64,000 nucleotides of DNA from Harenicola maris (lineage in GTDB: Bacteria; Pseudomonadota; Alphaproteobacteria; Rhodobacterales; Rhodobacteraceae), in NCBI GenBank assembly GCA_018524345.1, contig JADQAZ010000002.1, positions 1 to 64,000 on the forward strand. The letters are read 5' to 3'. The translations under genes were made by a program, and so were the position numbers. Positions within the stretch are counted from its first letter, which is position 1, and each line of letters begins with the position of its first letter. Under the pieces are notes generated by a model. The model was not told where the DNA came from, did not search any database, and was given only the letters and a program-made list of their open reading frames with translations. This document shows positions 47,736-55,288 of this stretch, piece by piece.

Positions 47736-47805
47736 TGGCCACCGAAGGTGGTCACAAAAACCGGGTCACTTGGCCACCGAAGGGGGCCACAAAAACGGGT
47801 TCACT
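47736..47805. repeat. Tandem 35-bp repeat carrying a hairpin, two copies
   Basis: Copies at 47736-47770 and 47771-47805 both begin TGGCCACCGAAGG and end in CACT, with AAAAAC in the middle and only a few differences. Each holds a hairpin GGCCACC-GAA-GG(T/G)GG(T/C)C. The second copy runs over the arfB stop codon (47801-47803), so the duplication extends the 3' end of arfB transcripts or pncB transcripts. Confidence 0.7.
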
Positions 47806-48226
47806 CGTCGCTCGGCCGGACCTTGCCGCGCATCGCCTTGACCTCGCCGCGCACGGCTTTGGCCTTCAGCCGCCGTTTTTTGCTGCCCATGGTGGGCCGC
47901 GTGGCGATGCGCCGTTTGGGCGCATGGGTGGCCTTCTCGATCAGCTCGGCCAAGCGTTCCCGCGCGATCTCGCGGTTGCGGGCCTGACTGCGCGTATCCT
48001 GCACCTGCAACACAAGCGTGCCATCCTCGCTCCAGCGCCGCCCCGCCAACCGCCGCAGCCGGTTCTTCACCGGCACCGGCAAGGAGGGGCTGCTCGCCGC
48101 CGCAAAGCGCAACTCGACCGCCGTGGACACCTTGTTCACATTCTGCCCGCCGGGGCCGGAGGCGCGGGTAAACACCTCGGTCAATTCCCAGTCCTGAATC
48201 GTGATATCGTCGGTCACCTGCAACAT
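47801..48226 (-). CDS. arfB: Alternative ribosome-rescue factor ArfB (YaeJ)
   Basis: ArfB hydrolyses peptidyl-tRNA on ribosomes stalled without a stop codon, a backup for tmRNA/SmpB. The 141-residue protein has the catalytic GGQ in RASGPGGQNVNKV (about 22-34) and the basic, flexible C-terminal tail (TMGSKKRRLKAKAVRGEVKAM...) that enters the mRNA channel. Start ATG 48226 follows AAGGGGGC. Upstream lie an intrinsic terminator, a tiny reading frame with an exceptional ribosome site, and inverted repeats, which may control this gene. Confidence 0.94.
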   Translation of the reverse strand: MLQVTDDITIQDWELTEVFTRASGPGGQNVNKVSTAVELRFAAASSPSLPVPVKNRLRRLAGRRWSEDGTLVLQVQDTRSQARNREIARERLAELIEKATHAPKRRIATRPTMGSKKRRLKAKAVRGEVKAMRGKVRPSDE

Positions 48227-48255
48227 GCCCCCTTATGCCCCACAAAGCCCCAACG

Positions 48256-48283
48256 AAAAAGGGCCACCCATGGGGCGGCCCTT
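48256..48283 (-). terminator. Intrinsic terminator ahead of arfB
   Basis: Read on the minus strand, AAGGGCCGCCC-CAT-GGGTGGCCCTT (11-bp stem with one G-U pair) is followed by TTTTTC. It lies only 30 bp before the arfB start, so it either ends a small RNA or is an attenuator in the arfB leader. Confidence 0.82.
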
Positions 48284-48357
48284 CTCGAGTCTGATTTGGA
48301 GGCAGGCACCGGTTAGGCGCTTCGCCAATGTGGGCAGTTCGACTGCCAGGGGCTGCC

Positions 48358-48414
48358 CTAACGGCGCACCTCCCACATTGTTCCGACACCTCTCTCCAGG
48401 TTCACTCTCGACAC
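48358..48414 (-). CDS. 18-codon leader/small ORF with a perfect extended Shine-Dalgarno
   Basis: GTG 48414 to TAG 48358 encodes MSRVNLERGVGTMWEVRR. The ribosome site GAAAGGAGGTGATCCAG (48430-48414) is complementary to the last 17 nt typical of bacterial 16S rRNA, and the GGAGG stands 7 bp before the GTG. This is far stronger than any other site in the window. The last codons and the stop overlap both inverted-repeat arms of the surrounding RNA, so a ribosome here would change its folding. The peptide has no recognisable relative. It may be a regulatory leader peptide whose act of translation matters more than its product. Confidence 0.55.
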   Translation of the reverse strand: MSRVNLERGVGTMWEVRR

Positions 48415-48449
48415 TGGATCACCTCCTTTCAATACATGAATGATAAGGT

Positions 48450-48478
48450 GATGGTGACAGATCAGGCGCACCTGTCAA
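48450..48478 (-). promoter_or_regulatory. Candidate sigma-70-type promoter of the small RNA
   Basis: On the minus strand a perfect TTGACA (48478-48473) is followed after 17 bp by ACCATC (48455-48450), a weak -10. It starts 6 bp after the queuosine-transporter stop codon and would give transcription from about 48444, just ahead of the strong ribosome site at 48430. Confidence 0.5.
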
Positions 48479-48483
48479 TGATT

Positions 48484-49101
48484 TTAAGCAGGCCGCGCCG
48501 CGGTCAGCAGGCGGAAAGGCACCAGCGCAAGCAGCGCGATCCCCATCTTGACGCACCAGTCAATCACGCCCGTCCCGATCCAGCGGGTCAGCTCGGGCCC
48601 GCCAAAGGGCAGGGCAACGGCCTCGTTAAAGAACGCGGTGTTGTGATCCGCACCCAGCATCGGCACGAGGCCAGCGGAGAAAGCGATGGTGAAAAACAGC
48701 GCCGTATCAAGGGTGGACCCCACAACAGAGGAGGCCAAAGGCGCCCGCCACCATGCGCCGCCCCGCAGACGGTTGAACACCACCACATCCACAAGCTGCG
48801 CCACAAGGAAACCGGTGCCAGAGGCCACAGCAATCCGCAGCGTCACCAAGGGACCATACTCGCCCATGATCTGCGTCCCGATCAGCGAGCACACAAGGCC
48901 CACGACAAAACCCACCAGAACCACGCGCCGCGCAACAGCGGCCCCGTAGATCCGGTTCATCACATCGGTCACCAAAAAGGCGATAGGATAGGTAAAGGCA
49001 CCCCAAGTCAGCCAATCGCCAACAAAGAACTGCACAAGAATATTGGAGGCCACAACAACAAGGGCCATGGCAAGAATGCCGGGAAGGGTGGAACGCATCA
49101 T
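48484..49101 (-). CDS. yhhQ: Queuosine-precursor transporter (YhhQ family)
   Basis: YhhQ-type proteins import the queuosine precursors preQ0/preQ1 for modification of tRNA anticodons. The 205-residue membrane protein has about six spans and the family pattern TWGAFTYPIAFLVTDVMNRIYGAAVARR and FLVAQLVDVVVFNRLR. Start is the first of two adjacent ATGs (49101). I looked for a preQ1 riboswitch upstream and found no convincing motif. The gene is followed immediately by the promoter of the small RNA. Confidence 0.9.
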   Translation of the reverse strand: MMRSTLPGILAMALVVVASNILVQFFVGDWLTWGAFTYPIAFLVTDVMNRIYGAAVARRVVLVGFVVGLVCSLIGTQIMGEYGPLVTLRIAVASGTGFLVAQLVDVVVFNRLRGGAWWRAPLASSVVGSTLDTALFFTIAFSAGLVPMLGADHNTAFFNEAVALPFGGPELTRWIGTGVIDWCVKMGIALLALVPFRLLTAARPA

Positions 49102-49193
49102 AAGGATAAACCCGTTTTTGCAAGGTTGCGGGAACTTGGCCGGCACCGCGCCGACGGGCGGCTGATAGCCGCGCCAAGCCCACAAAGCAACCC

Positions 49194-50051
49194 CTAGCGG
49201 GGCAGGCGTAGCTCGACGACCTCGTTGCTTTGGAACCATTTGAAATTATCGTCGGCGATCAAAACCGCCCGCATATCGCCCGCGCCGTCCTGCCAGATCG
49301 CGATCCCCTCAAGGTTGCCATGCGCGCCCCAGCCGCTCTCATACAGCACCTCCGGCGTGGCATCGGTCAGGTGATAGCGCACGACGCGGCTGGCAAAACT
49401 CACGCCCGAGAAATTGCGAAACAACAGGTACAGCGCCCCATCCGGCCCGAAATCCGCCCCCACAGGCAGCCAGCCGATCTCCCGCTCCAACGTCAGGGCA
49501 ACCTCCCAGCCATCGCCGCCGTCATAGCGGTAAACAGGGAAATCCACGCCCCCCCGCGGGCTTTCGGGCAGGGTATACAGCGCCCCGTCCGGCCCAATGG
49601 CAAGGGCCTCCATGCCGCTGTTGCGGTGGAACTCCTTGAAATCGGGGTGGCGCGGCATCCATGCCGCCTCCCCGTCCGGCGCGGCATAGGTCCAGACGCG
49701 GTGATACCCCTCGAAGGAGACGTAAATCCGCCCATCCGCACGGCGGGCCAGCCCCTCCGCATCGCTCTGGTTGTCGGGCACATAGGTCCCGCCCGGCCCC
49801 CGCAACCGCGCGTCCAGTGTGATCGAGGCGCCTGTCATCACACCGTCCTCACGGGCAAACTGCCCCGCGATCACCTGCGAGCGGTCGCTGATGGCCCAGA
49901 ACTCCGCGCCATCCTCGCTCACCTCTATGCCCGAGAACCCGCCGCGAAACCCCGCCGCCTCGTCCAGCGCCAAGACGCTGAGCACCTCCGCCTCACCGCC
50001 ATAGGCACAGGAGGCCGCAAGGCCTATTGCGAGCGCAAGACAGCGCGGCAT
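49194..50051 (-). CDS. Esterase-like activity of phytase family protein
   Basis: The 285-residue exported protein has a signal peptide (about 1-20, MPRCLALAIGLAASCAYGG) and a beta-propeller-like domain with repeated strands (FSGIEVSEDGAEFWAISDRS, SDAEGLARRADGRIYVSFEG, GMEALAIGPDGALYTLPES, LEGIAIWQDG). This matches the phytase-esterase-like family, probably periplasmic and phosphate- or ester-related, with no proven substrate. Start ATG 50051 overlaps the mepA end by 28 bp, so the two are cotranscribed. Confidence 0.85.
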   Translation of the reverse strand: MPRCLALAIGLAASCAYGGEAEVLSVLALDEAAGFRGGFSGIEVSEDGAEFWAISDRSQVIAGQFAREDGVMTGASITLDARLRGPGGTYVPDNQSDAEGLARRADGRIYVSFEGYHRVWTYAAPDGEAAWMPRHPDFKEFHRNSGMEALAIGPDGALYTLPESPRGGVDFPVYRYDGGDGWEVALTLEREIGWLPVGADFGPDGALYLLFRNFSGVSFASRVVRYHLTDATPEVLYESGWGAHGNLEGIAIWQDGAGDMRAVLIADDNFKWFQSNEVVELRLPR

Positions 50052-50932
50052 GCAGTTGGCAAATCGGCCATCACGTAATCCCGTGCGCCCCGTTTCTTGG
50101 GCGCAGGCTTGGCCGGCTTGGCCGGTTGCGCCACCTTCGGCGGGTTCAGATAATCCGTCACCCACCAGTTCAAGGTTTCGTCACAGCCATCCCCACCCTT
50201 GGACAGCTGGTTCACCGTCGGCTTCTGCGTGACGCAGTTCTTCGCGCCCTTGGGGCACTTCAACCGCACGTGGAAATGGTAATGATGCCCATAGAGCGGG
50301 CGGATCTTCTGCAACCACTTCTTGTCAGACCGCTTCGCCGTCTTGCACATGGCAATCTTCACCGGCGGGGTGACAAAAATCCGGTCCACACGGTTGTCCC
50401 GCGCCGCGGCCTCAAGAATACGCGCATGGGTGCGCGTCCAGTTGCCATTCACCGTCTTTTGGTTGCTGGCGCGCACCGAAATCGAACTGATGCTTTCGCG
50501 CTCCGCACGGGTCAGGTTCAACCGCTTGGGCGGCAACATCCAGATGTCGATATCAAGACCGATCTGATGCGACTGATGCCCCGACAGCATCGGCCCCCCG
50601 CGCGGCTGCGAAATATCGCCGATATACAGACCCTTCCAGCCCAGCTTGCGCGCATCGCCGGACAGGTCCTTGATGAAATCAATGGTATCGGGATGGCCCC
50701 AGTTGCGCCCCCGCGACAGACGCATCGCCTGCCATGTCGGCCCCGTTTCAGGAAGCTGCACAGACCCCGCCGCACAGCCCTTGGCATAGGTGCCAACAGG
50801 GGTCGGCGCCTGCCGCGAGGGCGTGTCCTTGGCCCCGAACAACCGGTTCGCCTTGGTCTCGCCCATCACCGGCCCCGCCGTCATTCCCGTGGCCAGCCCA
50901 AGACAGGTCAGAATGGTAAGTATACGGATCAT
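50024..50932 (-). CDS. mepA: Penicillin-insensitive murein endopeptidase
   Basis: MepA cleaves D-Ala-meso-DAP cross-links in peptidoglycan, a zinc LAS metallopeptidase in the periplasm. The 302-residue protein has a signal peptide (about 1-24). Metal ligands are recognisable in SGHQSHQIGLDIDIW (His and Asp) and YGHHYHFHVRLKCP (His-x-His). A Lys/Pro-rich low-complexity segment (KVAQPAKPAKPAPKKRG) occurs near the C-terminus. It overlaps the UMF1 transporter gene by 4 bp. Confidence 0.93.
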   Translation of the reverse strand: MIRILTILTCLGLATGMTAGPVMGETKANRLFGAKDTPSRQAPTPVGTYAKGCAAGSVQLPETGPTWQAMRLSRGRNWGHPDTIDFIKDLSGDARKLGWKGLYIGDISQPRGGPMLSGHQSHQIGLDIDIWMLPPKRLNLTRAERESISSISVRASNQKTVNGNWTRTHARILEAAARDNRVDRIFVTPPVKIAMCKTAKRSDKKWLQKIRPLYGHHYHFHVRLKCPKGAKNCVTQKPTVNQLSKGGDGCDETLNWWVTDYLNPPKVAQPAKPAKPAPKKRGARDYVMADLPTACRAVLRSQ

Positions 50933-52305
50933 ATCTTTGCCCTCGTTCCCTCTGGTTTCACCCAGATTAACAGAACCAGAGCAATCAGGAAGAGGCCAAT
51001 CACAGGCGCGATACCTAACCTCGCGGAACCGGTGATCTGCGTGAACACAAGGATCAAGGCAGGGCCAAGAAAGGCCGTCGCCTTACCCGACAGGGCATAA
51101 AGACCAAAGGCCTCGGTCGGACGCTCGGGGTTGGCATGGCGCACCATCATCGACCGGCTGGCCGACTGGATAACGCCCCCCGCCCCGCCAATCACCGCGC
51201 CGCAGAAATAGAACACAATCGTCGGCACGGGCGACCCCTCCGCCAAAGGAACGCCAAAAAGCTGCTCCTTGCTCATCCCCACGATCACAATGCACACCAC
51301 AATCAGCATCGCGATCATGGCAATAATCACCGGCTTCGGCCCGACGCGGCTGTCCCAATGGCCCCCGGCCCAAGTCGACAGACCCGCCGTAATCACCCCG
51401 AGGATCGCAAAAATCCCCACCTGCGTCAGGGACCAGTCCAGAACCAGAACCGCATAGGTGCCGCCAAAACCATAAAGCGCATTCAGCGCATCCCGATAGA
51501 GCATCGAAGAGCCAAGATAGGCCGCCAGCGTCCGTATCCGCAGCACAGAAACCAAAGAGGCCTTGAGCGAGGCAAGCGAGGCCCGCACCGTCCCGCCCTG
51601 CACCCGCGCCGTGACCCGCGGCTCCTTCACCCACAGGAAAAACACCGCCATAAACGCCATGAACCACAGCGCCGTATAGGGCCCGACAAAACGCGTCCCC
51701 TCGCGGGCGGCGGCATCAAGGCCAAAGGGCGGCGTCAGACCCAGAAAGGTCACCCCCGCCTCGTTCTCCGCAAACAGGCAGAGCATCACCAAAACAGAAA
51801 CCAACCCGCCCGCATAACCAAGGGCATAGCCCATGCCGGAAATCTTGCCGATCTCCTCCGAGCTACCCAGATCAGGCAGCAGCGCATTGGTGAAAATCGT
51901 CGTGAACTCGGCCCCGACCAAGCCGATGCCAAAGGCCACCAGCGCCCACCACATCATCGACCCGTCCGGCACCATGACCCAAAGCCCAAAGGCCCCGATC
52001 ACATAAAACCCCGAAAACAGGTAAATCCACGGCATCCGCCGCCCCGTGGTATCGGCCACAGCGCCCAGCAGGGGCGCGGAAAAGGCGATAAAGAGGCCCG
52101 TCACCGTCTGCCCCAATGACCAAACGCTCTGCGCCTGCGCATCGGCGGCCATCTCGTCCATGCCGCCGGCCATAAAGCTCCCCGTGACCACCGAAACGAA
52201 ATACGGCCCGAAGAAAAAGGTCAAAACCAAGGTGTAATAAGGCTGCGTCGCGATATCGAACGCCATCCAGCCCCAAATCCGTTTCCGAAGTGTTTTCTGG
52301 TCCAT
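50929..52305 (-). CDS. UMF1-type MFS permease (Atg22-like)
   Basis: The 458-residue polytopic protein has about twelve spans and the UMF1/Atg22-like start KTLRKRIWGWMAFDIATQPYYTLVLTFFFGPYF, with DTTGRRMPWIY in the first cytoplasmic loop. In fungi, Atg22 effluxes amino acids from the vacuole. Bacterial members have no assigned substrate. Start ATG 52305 follows GGGGGGCAGG. Genes UMF1-mepA-phytase-like overlap one another and form one minus-strand operon. Confidence 0.86.
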   Translation of the reverse strand: MDQKTLRKRIWGWMAFDIATQPYYTLVLTFFFGPYFVSVVTGSFMAGGMDEMAADAQAQSVWSLGQTVTGLFIAFSAPLLGAVADTTGRRMPWIYLFSGFYVIGAFGLWVMVPDGSMMWWALVAFGIGLVGAEFTTIFTNALLPDLGSSEEIGKISGMGYALGYAGGLVSVLVMLCLFAENEAGVTFLGLTPPFGLDAAAREGTRFVGPYTALWFMAFMAVFFLWVKEPRVTARVQGGTVRASLASLKASLVSVLRIRTLAAYLGSSMLYRDALNALYGFGGTYAVLVLDWSLTQVGIFAILGVITAGLSTWAGGHWDSRVGPKPVIIAMIAMLIVVCIVIVGMSKEQLFGVPLAEGSPVPTIVFYFCGAVIGGAGGVIQSASRSMMVRHANPERPTEAFGLYALSGKATAFLGPALILVFTQITGSARLGIAPVIGLFLIALVLLIWVKPEGTRAKI

Positions 52306-52427
52306 CCTGCCCCCCGTTTTCCCGATAAGGCATGGATGCGCCGGTGGGTGCAACTGTCCATTGCACAGCCCCCGCACTGATCCTAGGTTAGCGCCGACAA
52401 ACCCACCCCCATTTTGCAAGAGCCCCA

Positions 52428-53147
52428 ATGTTCAAAGCCCGCACCCTGATTCCCCTCTCCGTTCTGCTCTTTGCCTTCGTAATGGTGCTGAACGTCAGCG
52501 GCGTATCCCTTCCGGGCTTTGGCGGCAGCAATACCAATACCGGCCCTTCCGATCTGGTCATTGGCCGCACTTTCAAAATCGACGATGCCTTCGAGGCCCG
52601 CGCAGGCACCCCCGTGCCGCTGCGCCTGCAACTGGTGGTGCCCAAACGGCCCACCGACACCCACACCGTCGGCGTCGAGGAAATGCCCACCGGCGGGCTT
52701 GTGCAGTTCAACTTTCGCGCGCCCGACGGCGGGCTGATGGAAAGCCTCTTTATCGCGCCGATCAAAATCCCGAACGAGGACGAATCCGGCGCCCCCGCTT
52801 CGATGGAGGACCGCCTCGCCGTGGTCGGGGAACAGCTCGAGGCACAGGCCCCCGCCCTGATGTCGCAGACCCATCAGGACGTCACCGCCTCCCCCGCCCG
52901 CGAAATCACCCTTGGGGGCTTGCGCGCGATGGAACTCACCGGCACCTACCGCGACCCCGCCGATGGCCTTGCCTATTACTACCGTTTCGTCTCGCTGCCG
53001 CATCCGGATATGGAGCAAAGCCTCTATGCCGTCAGCCATATAAATCAGGCCTTTGCAACGATCCAGCGCCCCGATGACCACGCCCAGACCCTGTCTGGCA
53101 AGGCGCTCTCCACCCTGCGCCTGACAGATAGCGCGGCGGGCAACTAA
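52428..53147 (+). CDS. Exported protein of unknown function, paralogue A
   Basis: The 239-residue protein has an N-terminal membrane anchor or signal (about 8-26). I do not recognise a family. It is a clear paralogue of the next gene: GLVQFNFRAPDGGLMESLF corresponds to GLVKFVFTSPEGQFVEALS, MELTGTYRDP to VELFGTYNHA, and LSGKALSTLRL to LSGQALASVSL. The predicted content is mostly beta strands. Location is probably periplasmic. There is a 96-bp gap before paralogue B. Confidence 0.75.
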   Translation: MFKARTLIPLSVLLFAFVMVLNVSGVSLPGFGGSNTNTGPSDLVIGRTFKIDDAFEARAGTPVPLRLQLVVPKRPTDTHTVGVEEMPTGGLVQFNFRAPDGGLMESLFIAPIKIPNEDESGAPASMEDRLAVVGEQLEAQAPALMSQTHQDVTASPAREITLGGLRAMELTGTYRDPADGLAYYYRFVSLPHPDMEQSLYAVSHINQAFATIQRPDDHAQTLSGKALSTLRLTDSAAGN

Positions 53148-53243
53148 CCCCCGCCCCACTGGCGGGCACTGCCCGTTTCCTCCATACTGCGGCCATGTTT
53201 GTTTGTGCCGATCTCCGTCACGCCTGTTAAAAGAGTATCCCCG

Positions 53244-53912
53244 ATGCCCCCACGCCGCCCCCTGCCCGCACGCCGCCTGATCGCCCTGCTCTGCACGGTG
53301 CTTTGGGCCGGACAGGCCAGCGCACAAGAGGGCTTCCGCTTTGACCCCAGCGACCTTGGCACCCGCATCAGCGGCACCCCCATCACCGTCGATGGCAGCC
53401 TTCTGGGCGATCCGTCCAAGATCACCAGCCCTTTCGATATCGTCCTGCCCACAAGCGACGCAGGCTGGGTCGCGCGGATGGACACAGCGCCCTCGTCCGG
53501 CCTCGTGAAATTCGTCTTCACCTCCCCCGAGGGGCAGTTCGTCGAGGCGCTCTCCTTCGCGCAGGCGCAGGTCCCCGCGGGGGAGACAACCCGCCGCCTC
53601 GAACAATTCGGCGCGGCCATCTCGCGCGATCTGGTGCCCGGCCTTCTGGCGCAGGACCCGAATGCCGCCCCCCCGCGCATCCGCCGCATCGGCATCGGGC
53701 GGCTCGAGGGGGTGGAACTCTTCGGCACCTACAACCACGCAAGCGAGGGAGAGGTCCTCTGGCGCTACGTCGGCCTGCTCGACCCCTTCAGCCGCAATGC
53801 CCTGATCGCCCTCGCACAGGTCAGCCGCAACCGCGTGGTCATCAGCGGGCCAGAGGCCCTCGACCGCTCCCTTTCCGGTCAGGCCCTCGCCAGCGTTTCC
53901 CTCAAAAACTAA
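53244..53912 (+). CDS. Exported protein of unknown function, paralogue B
   Basis: The 222-residue protein has a signal peptide with an arginine-rich start (about 1-28, ending GQASA). The mature part aligns with paralogue A over its whole length, including the shared pattern SPFDIVLP...GLVKFVFTSPEGQFVEAL and the closing LSGQALASVSLKN. Both carry a conserved GTY turn. The function is unknown. ATG 53244 is chosen because it begins the signal peptide; an in-frame ATG at 53199 is also possible. Confidence 0.75.
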   Translation: MPPRRPLPARRLIALLCTVLWAGQASAQEGFRFDPSDLGTRISGTPITVDGSLLGDPSKITSPFDIVLPTSDAGWVARMDTAPSSGLVKFVFTSPEGQFVEALSFAQAQVPAGETTRRLEQFGAAISRDLVPGLLAQDPNAAPPRIRRIGIGRLEGVELFGTYNHASEGEVLWRYVGLLDPFSRNALIALAQVSRNRVVISGPEALDRSLSGQALASVSLKN

Positions 53913-53921
53913 CGGCTCGCA

Positions 53922-54005
53922 GGCGGGCAAACCCTCCCGCCCGGGCACCCTCGGCCCTGGGGCCTCATGCCCCGTTGGGCCGGGCAGTTTGCTGCCGCAA
54001 ACTGC
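53922..54005. terminator. Three hairpins at a convergent junction
   Basis: GGCGGG...CCCGCC (about 53922-53942) is followed by CGGCCC...GGGCCG enclosing GGGGC-CTCAT-GCCCC (about 53953-53981). The last is GCAGTTTGC-TGCC-GCAAACTGC (53984-54005). They separate paralogue B and the convergent thiolase gene. Confidence 0.65.
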
Positions 54006-54017
54006 TCTCGCGGCAGA

Positions 54018-55193
54018 TCACATCCGTTCAATCGCAAGGGCAATGCCCTGCCCGCCGCCGATGCACATGGTGATAATGGCGCGTTTCCCGCCCGTCCGTT
54101 CCAGCTCATAGAGAGCCTTCACCGTCAGGATCGCCCCCGTCGCCCCCACCGGATGGCCCAGCGCAATCGCCCCGCCATTGGGGTTCACCCGCGCCGCGTC
54201 CAGCCCAAGCGCACGGTTCACCGCAATCGCCTGCGAGGCAAAGGCCTCGTTGCTTTCCACCAGATCGAAATCCTGCGCCGTCATGCCAAGCCGCTCCAGC
54301 AGCTGCCCCACCGCAGGGATCGGGCCAAGGCCCATCACATCGGGCGCAACCCCGGCGTGCGCGTATCCCAGAACCCGCGCGCGCGGCGTCAGGCCCGCCC
54401 GCTCCGCCGCATCGGCCCGCGCCAGCACCAGCGCCGCCGCGCCGTCGTTGATGCCGCTGGCATTGCCCGCGGTCACGCTGCCGCCCTTGGCAAAGGCCGG
54501 GCGCAGCCCCGCCAAGACCTCGGCGCTTGTCTCCTTGGGGTGCTCGTCCACCTCGAACATCGCCGTGCTGCGCCCCGCGCGCACCTCAACCGGCACGATC
54601 TGCTCGGCAAAGCGCCCCTCTGCTATCGCCGCCGCCGCGCGCCGCTGGCTCTCCAAGGCAAAGGCATCCTGATCGGCGCGGCTCACATCATGCCGCTCGG
54701 CAACATTCTCGGCGGTCACGCCCATATGGCCGGTGCCAAAGGGACAGTTCAGCGCCCCCAGCATCATATCTTGCGCCCCGACATCGCCCATCTTCGCGCC
54801 CCAGCGCGGCGCCGCCATGATATAGGGCGAGCGGCTCATACACTCCGCCCCGCCCGCCAAGGCAAACTCCGCATCGCCCAGCGCCAGCGACTGCACCGCC
54901 GAAACCACCGCCTGCGCACCGGACCCGCACAAACGGTTCACATTCATCGCCGGAACCCCCTCCGGCACCCCCGCCTCCATGGCAGAGGCCCGCGACAGAT
55001 ACATATCGCGCGGCTCGGTGTTGATGATATGGCCGTACACCACATGGCCGATCTGGCCGCCCTCAACCCCGGCCCGCTCCAGCGCCGCAGAACCCACCTG
55101 CGCCCCAAGGGAGATCGGCGCCACCCCGGCCAATGACCCGCCAAATGTGCCAATGGCGGTGCGCGCGCCGCTCAGAATAACGATATCGTCCAT
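54018..55193 (-). CDS. Acetyl-CoA acetyltransferase / beta-ketothiolase
   Basis: The 391-residue thiolase condenses or cleaves acyl-CoA units (acetoacetyl-CoA or longer). Catalytic residues are complete: Cys89 in NRLCGSGAQAV, His in ALGHPVGATG, and the second Cys in MCIGGGQGIA. The sequence is of the biosynthetic/PhaA-BktB type. No phaB, phaC or other beta-oxidation gene adjoins it, so its pathway (polyhydroxybutyrate, mevalonate-like or degradation) is open. Confidence 0.93.
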   Translation of the reverse strand: MDDIVILSGARTAIGTFGGSLAGVAPISLGAQVGSAALERAGVEGGQIGHVVYGHIINTEPRDMYLSRASAMEAGVPEGVPAMNVNRLCGSGAQAVVSAVQSLALGDAEFALAGGAECMSRSPYIMAAPRWGAKMGDVGAQDMMLGALNCPFGTGHMGVTAENVAERHDVSRADQDAFALESQRRAAAAIAEGRFAEQIVPVEVRAGRSTAMFEVDEHPKETSAEVLAGLRPAFAKGGSVTAGNASGINDGAAALVLARADAAERAGLTPRARVLGYAHAGVAPDVMGLGPIPAVGQLLERLGMTAQDFDLVESNEAFASQAIAVNRALGLDAARVNPNGGAIALGHPVGATGAILTVKALYELERTGGKRAIITMCIGGGQGIALAIERM

Positions 55194-55288
55194 GATGCCT
55201 CTCCCATAAGTTGCCTCAAACCTGCCCCCGACAGGCGCGTTTGACCAGCCTCCCTTGCGCCCGCCTCCGCAACGTCACAACATGCCCC

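Larger units (their letters stand above)
48256..48444 (-). ncRNA. Putative structured leader or dual-function small RNA
   Basis: Start is set a few bases after the candidate promoter and end at the terminator, giving about 185-190 nt. It contains an 18-codon frame at its 5' end. Inverted repeats: CCCACATTG/CAATGTGGG (48372-48380 with 48326-48334) and CCTAAC/GTTAGG (48357-48362 with 48312-48317). In transcript order the arms interleave (A'-B'-A-B), the topology of a pseudoknot or of mutually exclusive stems. A further hairpin, GGCG-CTT-CGCC, lies at 48316-48326. I do not recognise it as a known RNA family. Confidence 0.55.

Noticed and set aside
48333..48347. GGCAG-TTCGA-CTGCC, resembling a tRNA T arm
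   Set aside because: The loop is 5 nt instead of 7 and no acceptor, D or anticodon arm can be built around it.
48414..48430. Match to the 3' end of 16S rRNA, suggesting an rRNA fragment
   Set aside because: Only 17 nt match and the neighbouring 16S sequence is absent. On the opposite strand it forms an ideal ribosome-binding site, which explains it better.
49102..49193. preQ1 riboswitch upstream of the queuosine-precursor transporter
   Set aside because: No A-rich tail pairing into a C-rich loop in the required arrangement could be found.
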